In this document: positions 1 to 6,131 of the stretch, piece by piece
Layout: each line of letters starts with the position of its first letter
Numbering within the stretch: the stretch's first letter is position 1
From: Candidatus Moranbacteria bacterium RIFCSPHIGHO2_02_FULL_40_12b
Lineage (GTDB): Bacteria > Patescibacteriota > Minisyncoccia > Moranbacterales > 2-12-FULL-40-10
Reading direction: 5' to 3'
Length of the DNA: 6,131 bases
Assembly (NCBI GenBank): GCA_001784725.1
Contig: MFRX01000021.1
Coordinates: forward strand, 1-6,131
Program-made: the position numbers and the translations under genes
Notes under the pieces: generated by a model
What the model was told of the DNA's origin: nothing
Seen by the model: only the letters and a program-made list of their open reading frames with translations
Databases searched by the model: none

Positions 1-1019
<1,019 letters not shown>

Positions 1020-1025
1020 AATTTT

Positions 1026-1463
1026 ATGAGTTTACGAATAAAATTCAAGGTAGTTACTCCTGAAAAAACCGTCTATGAAGACGAGATTGACCAGGCTACG
1101 CTTCCCGTCACGGACGGAGAAGTGACGATTTTGCCGAATCACCGGAGTTATGTCGCGACGCTCAAAGCCGGAGAAATAATTTTAAAAAAAGAAGGAAAGG
1201 AAATAAGTTTGTCGGCAGCCGGAGGGTTTTTGGAATTTGATAAAAATAATCTGGTAATTCTGGCGGATCGCGCCGAACGGGCGGAAGAAATTGACTTGAA
1301 ACGCGCCAAAGAAGCCAGAATTAGAGCCGAGGAACTCAAGAAAGAAAAAATTTCAACGGACGACGAGGACTACGCGCGCGTGGCGGCGATGATTGAAAAG
1401 GAGGCGGCGAGGATAAAAGTGGCGAAGAAGCACCGGACGCGGCGCGGTATGCGTATAGATTAA
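1026..1463 (+). CDS. atpC: F1F0 ATP synthase subunit epsilon
   Basis: This is the 145-residue epsilon subunit of the F1 central stalk, which links gamma to the c-ring and can inhibit ATP hydrolysis through its C-terminal helices. Residues 1-85 fit the N-terminal beta-sandwich (KFKVVTPEKTVYEDE; LPVTDGEVTILPNH; AAGGFLEF; VILADRAERAEEID). Residues 88-135 form the helical hairpin, rich in Glu, Lys, Arg and Ala. The segment IDLKRA (residues 89-94) matches the I(L)DxxRA motif that binds ATP in Bacillus-type epsilon subunits, so this one may sense ATP; that step is inference. The last ten or so residues are very basic (KKHRTRRGMR), a short tail beyond the usual hairpin. The start follows atpD by 6 bases in the standard atpD-atpC order and is the natural ATG. 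It is the last recognisable ATP synthase gene here. Confidence 0.96.
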   Translation: MSLRIKFKVVTPEKTVYEDEIDQATLPVTDGEVTILPNHRSYVATLKAGEIILKKEGKEISLSAAGGFLEFDKNNLVILADRAERAEEIDLKRAKEARIRAEELKKEKISTDDEDYARVAAMIEKEAARIKVAKKHRTRRGMRID

Positions 1464-1500
1464 ATATTAAGCATAGTCAATCAAATGGAAATTAACCAAG

Positions 1501-1508
1501 AAAGGAGG
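1501..1508 (+). promoter_or_regulatory. Strong Shine-Dalgarno that fixes the start at 1515
   Basis: AAAGGAGG sits 6 bases before the ATG at 1515, which is near-ideal spacing. It argues for that start over the in-frame ATG at 1485, which lies upstream of it and would place the SD inside the gene. Confidence 0.75.
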
Positions 1509-1514
1509 CAGGAA

Positions 1515-1898
1515 ATGGAATTTAAGGAAATAGTCCGGAAAAATTTTGTTCTTTGGACGGAGGCCTTGCGAACCAAAGATTCCCAAAAAGTTGCGGACCT
1601 ATATTCTAAAGAAGCCACTTTTCTTCCAACAGTATCGGCGGAATTCAAGCTGGGCAAATCTGGAGTTGAGGAATATTTCGAGCATTTCCTCAAAAAAAAT
1701 CCGGAAGGGGAAATAAAAAAGGAAGAAATTCAGCCACTGGGATAAAACACATATCTGCATTCCGGAATGTATGACTTTGAGGTTGACAAAAACGGGGGCA
1801 GGGATGTGGTTGAAGCAAGATTTTCCTTTGTCTGGAAGAAAGAGGATGGAAAATGGAAAATTATTCATCATCATTCTTCCGTGAAACCAGAGGCATAA
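1515..1898 (+). pseudogene. SnoaL-like / CaMKII association-domain protein interrupted by an in-frame TAA
   Basis: Read in one frame from the ATG at 1515 to TAA 1896-1898, this encodes a single small alpha+beta-barrel domain of 127 codons with one internal stop, TAA at 1743-1745. The N-terminal part has the family's opening helices (FVLWTEALRTKDSQKVADLYSKEA) and the segment GVEEYFEHFLKKNP. The part after the stop continues the same fold (TYLHSGMYDFEV, then FVWKKEDGKWKIIHHHSS), a combination typical of NTF2-fold CaMKII_AD / SgcJ-EcaC-like proteins. Family members have roughly PLG-D-N-x-Y-x-HSG at the break, so the stop replaces one residue without changing frame. Members are small ligand-binding or association domains of mostly unknown role. 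It follows atpC by 51 bases and may be read with it. It is either a recent nonsense mutation, a sequencing error or a readthrough case. The product ends after 76 residues if the stop is obeyed. Confidence 0.75.
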
Positions 1899-1907
1899 CA
1901 AATGATT

Positions 1908-1933
1908 AAAGGTTTGGCAAATGCCAAACCTTT
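1908..1933. terminator. Hairpin 1 between convergent genes, possible terminator
   Basis: Arms AAAGGTTTGGC (1908-1918) and GCCAAACCTTT (1923-1933) pair perfectly over 11 bases around a 4-base loop, and the stem can extend through flanking ATTA/TAAT with one bulge. A short T run follows on both strands. It starts 10 bases after the upstream gene ends, so it is well placed to end atp-side transcripts. Confidence 0.6.
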
Positions 1934-1938
1934 TAATG

Positions 1939-1972
1939 TACACCATTTTTCACGGCCGTTAAAAATGGTGTA
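1939..1972. terminator. Hairpin 2 between convergent genes, possible terminator
   Basis: Arms TACACCATTTTT (1939-1950) and AAAAATGGTGTA (1961-1972) form a perfect 12-base stem around a 10-base loop that itself contains the palindrome ACGGCCGT. The sequence after it on the plus strand is T-rich (TAATTTTATTT). It lies 47 bases beyond the stop codon of the minus-strand protease gene. Confidence 0.5.
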
Positions 1973-2019
1973 TAATTTTATTTCATTGCCGCAGTAAATG
2001 TTTGGCAGGCGATTAAATT

Positions 2020-3495
2020 TTATTTTTTCTTCTCCGATTCCTCTAAGTAATCGACTTCCTCCTCCAGGTGATGAATTTCTTTTTCATCCCTTTTGATGCG
2101 CTTAAACACGATAACTGTCAGCAATATAATAAGCATAACCGAGGCAGCGGCGAGGATTGCCACTATCCAGGAAGATTTCTCAATTTTTGAGTATCGATCT
2201 TTTATTTCGTCCCAACGGGTGTCAATCGATTTTCCTGAACCGATTATCTCCCGACATTTATTTATATTGTCCCCAACGTATTCAATATTGATAAAATAAT
2301 CATTAGTTTTAGAAATGGCTTCGAATTCAACTATTGCCTTTTTACATCTGCCGATATCGGCCAATTGGAGTCCTTTAATAAACCGGTCTTGGCTGTATCC
2401 TGAATTTAAAACTAATGGATTCAGATCGGCGCTGACCAAAAAATCATTAATCCATTTTGGCATTAAATTAATCGGGATGCCGAACGCGAAATTATCGCCG
2501 GTCTGCCTTTGGTACTCATTGGATTGATAAGTGATTATTCCTATTAATTCGCCATTTTTATTCAGTACCGGACCGCCGCTGGAGCCCTGGGATATTTTCG
2601 CGTCGGTCTGGAAAATCTTGAAATCCTTGTTATCCGAGTCCTTTATGGCGTTTATCGTGCCTGAAGTGAAAGTTGGTTCGAGCAGATTTTTGTAATTGAA
2701 TTCCGCTGAAGCGGGAAACCCCATTATTGAGATATTATTTCCCACGGAAATCGCGTCCGAGTCGCCGATTTTCAGAGCGGGAAGATCTGTCTCGTCTATT
2801 TTTATGAGCGCCACATCCTTGTTGTCCTTGTAGAAATTATCATTGACGCTTACCACATTGGCGCGAAAACCGTCCCGGATGAGATCCGCCATTTTTTCCT
2901 GGTTTGAATTAGGCCGAAGAACGACAACTTCTTTTTTAAAGTCAAATTCCGATTTGTTTATCAGATAGTCAATCATATCCTTATACAACTTTTTGAAAAT
3001 TTCTTCCACTTCATCCTGATTTTTGTCTTTGAATAATTTCCCCGAGAGATAAGCCTCTTCCATTATTTCCAGATAGCTTTCAGCGACTTTTGAGGCAATC
3101 GCCAGTTTGTAGGAATTTTGCGAAACAACATGGGAATTAGTCAGGATATATCCGTCTTTGTTTATGATTGAGCCGCTTCCATAAATTTCATCGGGAGGAA
3201 GGATAAATTCTTTCTTGGACGAATTTAACGGAATGATCTCCATTTTTTCGAGGCCTACATCAAACTGGGCTATCGCGACTTTTCCCGTCACTTTCTGCGC
3301 CACTCTGACAATGGACGGCCTTGCCAGTCCGGCTATTTCCTCCTGGGTTAATTCTATGTCACGGATGCCTTTTTCGGAAGAGGGGATGTTTTTGAGATGT
3401 TTGGCATAAAAAAATCCGGAGAGAGATACGACCAAAACGACGGCCAACAATACTACGGATGCAAGAAGAGATTTTTTTATGTTTATTTTTGCCAT
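2020..3495 (-). CDS. Membrane-anchored trypsin-like (S1C/HtrA-type) serine protease with C-terminal TM and no PDZ
   Basis: This 491-residue chymotrypsin-fold protease resembles the DegP/HtrA (S1C) family. The triad is visible: His122 in LTNSHVV, Asp227 in NKDVALIKID and Ser306 in QGSSGGPV. A hydrophobic segment at 10-30 (after MAKINIKK) looks like an uncleaved anchor, so the protease domain should face outside. His and Asp are 105 residues apart, against about 30 in DegP; the extra stretch, about 135-200, is charged and mostly helical. No PDZ domain is apparent after the catalytic domain. Instead residues about 369-400 look like one TPR-type helical pair (GLQLADIGRCKKAIVEFEAI). A second membrane segment (about 443-464) and a charged tail (KRIKRDEKEIHHLEEEVDYLEE), probably cytoplasmic and possibly coiled coil, follow. 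The gene is divergent from leuS across 112 bases and convergent with the gene to its left. The substrate is unknown. A role in envelope quality control is inferred from the family only. Confidence 0.88.
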   Translation of the reverse strand: MAKINIKKSLLASVVLLAVVLVVSLSGFFYAKHLKNIPSSEKGIRDIELTQEEIAGLARPSIVRVAQKVTGKVAIAQFDVGLEKMEIIPLNSSKKEFILPPDEIYGSGSIINKDGYILTNSHVVSQNSYKLAIASKVAESYLEIMEEAYLSGKLFKDKNQDEVEEIFKKLYKDMIDYLINKSEFDFKKEVVVLRPNSNQEKMADLIRDGFRANVVSVNDNFYKDNKDVALIKIDETDLPALKIGDSDAISVGNNISIMGFPASAEFNYKNLLEPTFTSGTINAIKDSDNKDFKIFQTDAKISQGSSGGPVLNKNGELIGIITYQSNEYQRQTGDNFAFGIPINLMPKWINDFLVSADLNPLVLNSGYSQDRFIKGLQLADIGRCKKAIVEFEAISKTNDYFINIEYVGDNINKCREIIGSGKSIDTRWDEIKDRYSKIEKSSWIVAILAAASVMLIILLTVIVFKRIKRDEKEIHHLEEEVDYLEESEKKK

Positions 3496-3508
3496 TGGTT
3501 ATGCAATA

Positions 3509-3517
3509 ATCTTAGCA
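3509..3517 (-). promoter_or_regulatory. Candidate extended -10 for the protease gene
   Basis: On the minus strand TGC-TAAGAT forms an extended -10 (TGn plus a hexamer matching TATAAT at 4 of 6). Transcription would begin only about 6 bases before the ATG at 3495. No Shine-Dalgarno is visible, so a nearly leaderless message fits. A -35 is not convincing. Confidence 0.3.
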
Positions 3518-3548
3518 TAGATTGGCAAAATAAAAAATTCGCCTTAAG

Positions 3549-3577
3549 TTGAAAAAAAAGAGAAAATAAGCTAAAGT
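3549..3577 (+). promoter_or_regulatory. Candidate sigma-70-type promoter for leuS
   Basis: TTGAAA (3549-3554, 5 of 6 to the -35 consensus) is followed after 17 bases by TAAAGT (3572-3577, 4 of 6 to the -10). This gives a leader of about 24 bases before the leuS ATG at 3608. The only SD-like GGAG (3586-3589) is 18 bases from the ATG, which is too far to act normally. Confidence 0.45.
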
Positions 3578-3607
3578 TAATTTATGGAGTTTTAATTTAT
3601 TTGGATT

Positions 3608-6131
3608 ATGGAAAAATACAACCCCAGAAAAATAGAACAAAAATGGCAGAAAATATGGCAAAAAAGCGGGATTTATAAAGCCAAGGATTCTGTGAAAGGA
3701 AAAAATAATTTCTATCATCTTGTGATGTTTCCGTATCCTTCAGGCGATTTGCACATTGGCCATTGGTATAATTTCGCTCCGGCGGATGTTTTTGCCCGTT
3801 TCAAGAAAATGCAAGGGTTTAATGTGATGTCGCCGATAGGTTTCGATTCATTCGGTCTGCCTGCGGAAAACGCGGCCATTAAAAGAAAAATTCATCCCAG
3901 GGATTGGACATATAAAAATATCCAGACGATGAAAAAGCAGCTTCAGAGCATGGGAAACATGCATGACTGGTCGCGGGAAATCATAACTTCCGACCCGGGA
4001 TATTACAAATGGACGCAATGGATGTTTTTGCAACTTTATAAAAACGGACTGGCCTGCAAGAAAAAAGCGCCGGCGAACTGGTGTCCGAAATGCCACACGG
4101 TTCTCGCAAACGAGCAAGTGATAAACGGAAAATGTGAAAGATGCGAAACGGAAGTGGTCCAACGGGATATTGAACAATGGCTTTTCCGTATCACAAAATA
4201 TGCCGATAAATTACTGGAGGGATTGGACAAACTTGACTGGCCGGAAAAAACGAAAATTATGCAGAGGAACTGGATTGGGCGCAGTGAAGGAGCAACGATA
4301 AAATTTCAAATTGTCATCCCGAGCGAAGATGAGGAATCTAACAGGTTAGATTCTTCGACTCCGCTACGCTCCGCTCAGAATGACAATAATTTTCTGGAAG
4401 TATTTACAACACGCTTGGATACTATATACGGATGCACTTATTGCGTTGTGGCGCCGGAACACCCATTCGTCGCTTCGCTCCTCAAGATCAAAAATCAAAA
4501 ATCAAAAATAAAAAATTTTGAAGAAGTTGAGGAATATATGGTCAAGGCGCAAAATAAGACGGAGCTGGAAAGAATGGAAATGAAAGAAAAAACGGGAGTG
4601 GAAATAAAAGGAATTAAAGCGGTCAACCCGTTTAATAATGAGGAAATGCCGATTTTTGTGGCCGATTATGTTCTTGGACATTACGGCACCGGCGCCGTGA
4701 TGGCGGTGCCGGCGCATGACGAGCGGGATTGGGAATTCGCGAAAAAATATAATTTGCCGATAAAAAAAGTCATTGAACCATGCTTTTATCAGCATACAGA
4801 GCCGGGAAAAATTAAAGACAATGAGCCCTTTGTAGAGAGGGATGCTATAGCAGCGCTAGTTAAACACTGGGAAAAAGATGAATATATAGGGCTTAAGTGG
4901 AAAAAAGTTGCCTGGCAAACATTAATAACAGGTGGGGTGGAAAAAGGACAAACAGATGAAGAAGCGGCGGGAAATGAAATTACTGAAGAAACAGGATATA
5001 AAAATTTGAAATTAATTAAAAAGCTGCCGATGGTTCACAGCAAATTTTATCATATTCCTAAAAAGGAAAATAGATTCGCGCATTTTAATGTTTTTTATTT
5101 TGAGTTGGAAAATGGAGAGCAAGAAAAAATTTCAAATGTGGAAAACGACATACATGAAGTTGTTTGGGTACCAAAAGAAAAAATGACGCAGTTTTTTACG
5201 GCCGAGTCGCATAATTATATTTGGCAAACATTGGATAAACCGGCGGCGGCTTATACTGACGAAGGAGTTTTGAACAATTCTGGAGAATACAATTATTTGG
5301 ATTCCCGAGAAGCGCGAGAAAAAATGACGCAGTGGCTGGAGAAAAATAAATTAGGCAGGAAAAAAATAAATTACAAACTGCGCGATTGGCTGGTGAGCCG
5401 CCAGCGATACTGGGGAGCGCCCATTCCGATAATTTATTGCAGTAAATGTTGGGAAAATTTTTCCAAAACCAGGCCAGCTAATCAAGGTTCAACCTTTCCC
5501 TTTCCCGACTTGTCGGGAAATTCCTCAGGGTTGAACCTTAATGTTGCCGTAATTGGCGGCAAGAAGCATGCGGTTATTCCTGTTCCTGAAAAAGACTTGC
5601 CCGTAAAATTACCAAATATCAGTGATTATTTACCCACCGAAGAAGGATCATCTCCATTAGCGAGATCTAAAAGTTTCGTTAATGCCAAATGCCCGCGGTG
5701 CAAAGGAAAGGCAGTGAGGGAAACCGACACGCTGGACACTTTCGTCTGTTCCTCCTGGTATTATCTGCGTTATGCGGACCCGAGAAACAGAAAAAAATTC
5801 GCGGACGGCAAAAAACTAAAGACATGGCTTCCGGTCAATATGTACATCGGCGGAGCCGAGCATACTGTTCTCCATCTTTTGTATTCCAGATTTTTTGCCA
5901 AGGCGCTAAAGGACTTCGGCTATCTTGATTTTGACGAGCCGTTTTCAGCGCTCCGCCACCAGGGAACGATCCTGGGAAATGATTCGCAGAAAATGTCCAA
6001 GTCCAAAGGGAATATCATTGATCCTGATAAAATTGTTGAGAATTTCGGATCGGATGCGGTAAAAATGTACCTGTGTTTTATGGGAGAATACTCGCAGGGC
6101 GGACCATGGAATCCGTCAGGAATTATGGGAG
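3608..6131 (+). CDS. leuS: Leucyl-tRNA synthetase with Nudix domain and in-frame repeat insertions, 3'-truncated by window edge
   Basis: This class I synthetase charges tRNA-Leu with leucine in the cytoplasm. The frame is open for 841 codons with no stop. Catalytic signatures are HIGH (residues 49-52) and KMSKS (795-799). A zinc ribbon uses Cys159/162/176/179 (WCPKC...CERC), and a second Cys set is at 611/614/695/698. The CP1 editing domain shows NWIGRSEG, the threonine-rich TTRLDT (267-272, usually TTRPDT) and GTGAVMAVPAHDERD with the conserved Asp371. AYTDEGVLNNSGEYN (from 548) and RDWLVSRQRYWGAPIPI follow. The leucine-specific domain of E. coli, just before KMSKS, is absent, as in Bacillus. 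Four extra in-frame pieces are present: residues 235-260, about 294-302, about 392-543 (Nudix) and about 626-644. They help explain why KMSKS is some 176 residues later than in E. coli. The anticodon-binding and C-terminal domains are beyond the edge. The ATG at 3608 is the natural start for family alignment. Confidence 0.98.
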   Translation, partial: MEKYNPRKIEQKWQKIWQKSGIYKAKDSVKGKNNFYHLVMFPYPSGDLHIGHWYNFAPADVFARFKKMQGFNVMSPIGFDSFGLPAENAAIKRKIHPRDWTYKNIQTMKKQLQSMGNMHDWSREIITSDPGYYKWTQWMFLQLYKNGLACKKKAPANWCPKCHTVLANEQVINGKCERCETEVVQRDIEQWLFRITKYADKLLEGLDKLDWPEKTKIMQRNWIGRSEGATIKFQIVIPSEDEESNRLDSSTPLRSAQNDNNFLEVFTTRLDTIYGCTYCVVAPEHPFVASLLKIKNQKSKIKNFEEVEEYMVKAQNKTELERMEMKEKTGVEIKGIKAVNPFNNEEMPIFVADYVLGHYGTGAVMAVPAHDERDWEFAKKYNLPIKKVIEPCFYQHTEPGKIKDNEPFVERDAIAALVKHWEKDEYIGLKWKKVAWQTLITGGVEKGQTDEEAAGNEITEETGYKNLKLIKKLPMVHSKFYHIPKKENRFAHFNVFYFELENGEQEKISNVENDIHEVVWVPKEKMTQFFTAESHNYIWQTLDKPAAAYTDEGVLNNSGEYNYLDSREAREKMTQWLEKNKLGRKKINYKLRDWLVSRQRYWGAPIPIIYCSKCWENFSKTRPANQGSTFPFPDLSGNSSGLNLNVAVIGGKKHAVIPVPEKDLPVKLPNISDYLPTEEGSSPLARSKSFVNAKCPRCKGKAVRETDTLDTFVCSSWYYLRYADPRNRKKFADGKKLKTWLPVNMYIGGAEHTVLHLLYSRFFAKALKDFGYLDFDEPFSALRHQGTILGNDSQKMSKSKGNIIDPDKIVENFGSDAVKMYLCFMGEYSQGGPWNPSGIMG
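4310..4387 (+). repeat. Palindromic repeat element inserted in frame in leuS
   Basis: The 78 bases are bounded by perfect 8-base arms ATTGTCAT (4310-4317) and ATGACAAT (4380-4387). Pairing continues imperfectly (GAGCG with CGCTC), and an inner perfect stem GAATCTAAC (4334-4342) / GTTAGATTC (4345-4353) is present. It starts exactly on a codon, is 26 codons long and adds residues 235-260 just before the TTRLDT editing motif, where ordinary LeuRS has only a short link. The sequence type (TTGTCATCCCGAGCGAA...CAGAATGACAA) is, to my knowledge, a widespread interspersed repeat in bacterial genomes, here captured as coding sequence. Confidence 0.85.
4487..4514 (+). repeat. Four-copy 7-base tandem repeat within leuS
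   Basis: Three exact ATCAAAA units (4487-4507) and one variant ATAAAAA (4508-4514) run in tandem. They encode IKNQKSKIK (residues 294-302), a lysine-rich stretch after APEHPFV in the editing domain, where homologues have a variable loop. Three units equal 21 bases, so a three-unit change keeps frame. Confidence 0.8.
4781..5238 (+). other. Nudix-fold domain inserted in the LeuRS editing region
   Basis: Residues about 392-543 separate the end of the editing core (KYNLPIKKVIEP) from AYTDEGV, which lie only some 15 residues apart in ordinary LeuRS. The insert has a Nudix box at residues 442-464 (nt 4931-4999) fitting GX5EX7REUXEEXGU in length and spacing. Metal-binding Glu457, Glu460 and Glu461 and Gly463 are present. 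The first Glu is Gln448 and the Arg is Asn456. Strand-like segments precede the box (FVERDAIAALV; KWKKVAWQTLITGG) and follow it (RFAHFNVFYFELENG; HEVVWVPKEKM), as in a full Nudix fold. GC is about 35% over 4801-5220 by hand count, against about 38-68% (mostly 43-53%) in the flanking lines I counted. I recall similar inserts in Parcubacteria-type LeuRS but cannot check. Activity and substrate are unknown. Confidence 0.8.
5484..5539 (+). repeat. Second palindromic element inserted in frame in leuS
   Basis: Outer arms AAGGTTCAACC (5484-5494) and GGTTGAACCTT (5529-5539) are perfect 11-base inverted repeats. Nested inside is a perfect 9-base pair TTTCCCGAC (5501-5509) / GTCGGGAAA (5512-5520). It is translated as part of residues about 626-644 (GSTFPFPDLSGNSSGLN), between Cys614 and the conserved VIPVPEKDLP, where most LeuRS have only a few residues. 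Its sequence is unlike the element at 4310-4387. Confidence 0.8.

Noticed and set aside
1485..1514. Upstream ATG at 1485 as the start of the CaMKII_AD-like gene
   Set aside because: It has no SD of its own and would bury the strong AAAGGAGG at 1501-1508 inside the gene. The start at 1515 also fits the family length.
1743..1745. Genetic code change explaining the internal stop
   Set aside because: The codon is TAA, and the other complete genes here end in TAA. Known CPR recoding concerns TGA, and I saw no in-frame TGA in these genes.
1971..1976. Perfect TATAAT that could be a plus-strand promoter
   Set aside because: It is partly made by the right arm of hairpin 2, has no fair -35 at 16-18 bases, and no plus-strand gene follows before 3608. 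Antisense transcription cannot be excluded.
1991..2002. 12-base word GCAGTAAATGTT shared with 5439-5450 in leuS
   Set aside because: It is short, AT-rich, lacks longer flanking similarity and falls in unrelated contexts; chance is enough to explain it.
4487..4514. CRISPR-like repeat array
   Set aside because: Units are 7 bases with no spacers and are translated within leuS, so this is a simple tandem repeat.

Overview
The window carries four protein-coding loci from a bacterium. The set is the end of an F-type ATP synthase operon (atpD, cut at its 5' end, then atpC), a small broken gene of the SnoaL-like/CaMKII-association-domain type, a membrane-anchored trypsin-like serine protease on the minus strand, and the first 841 codons of leucyl-tRNA synthetase (leuS), which runs off the right edge. 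The style suggests a Candidate Phyla Radiation (Patescibacteria/Parcubacteria-like) genome: genes are small and tightly packed, Shine-Dalgarno use is patchy, and short repeats are inserted in frame inside a housekeeping gene. The LeuRS, whose editing domain is interrupted by a Nudix domain, resembles what I recall from that group. The lineage is an inference. All four genes read cleanly with the standard genetic code, apart from one internal TAA.

Layout: 1-1019 atpD (C-terminal three quarters); 1026-1463 atpC; 1515-1898 a CaMKII_AD/SnoaL-like gene with a strong Shine-Dalgarno but an in-frame TAA at 1743; 1899-2019 a convergent intergenic spacer with two hairpins; 2020-3495 the protease (minus strand); 3496-3607 a divergent promoter region; 3608-6131 leuS.

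Beta and epsilon belong to the F1 head of ATP synthase, and epsilon carries the I(L)DxxRA-type ATP-binding motif. The protease is built for the outer face of the membrane, with one membrane segment at each end. LeuRS is the most interesting object. Beyond its normal catalytic, zinc and editing parts it carries at least four extra in-frame pieces: a 78-base palindromic element, a 7-base tandem repeat, a domain of about 150 residues with a recognisable but altered Nudix box, and a second palindromic element in the zinc-binding region. The KMSKS motif therefore falls near residue 795, against about 619 in E. coli LeuRS.
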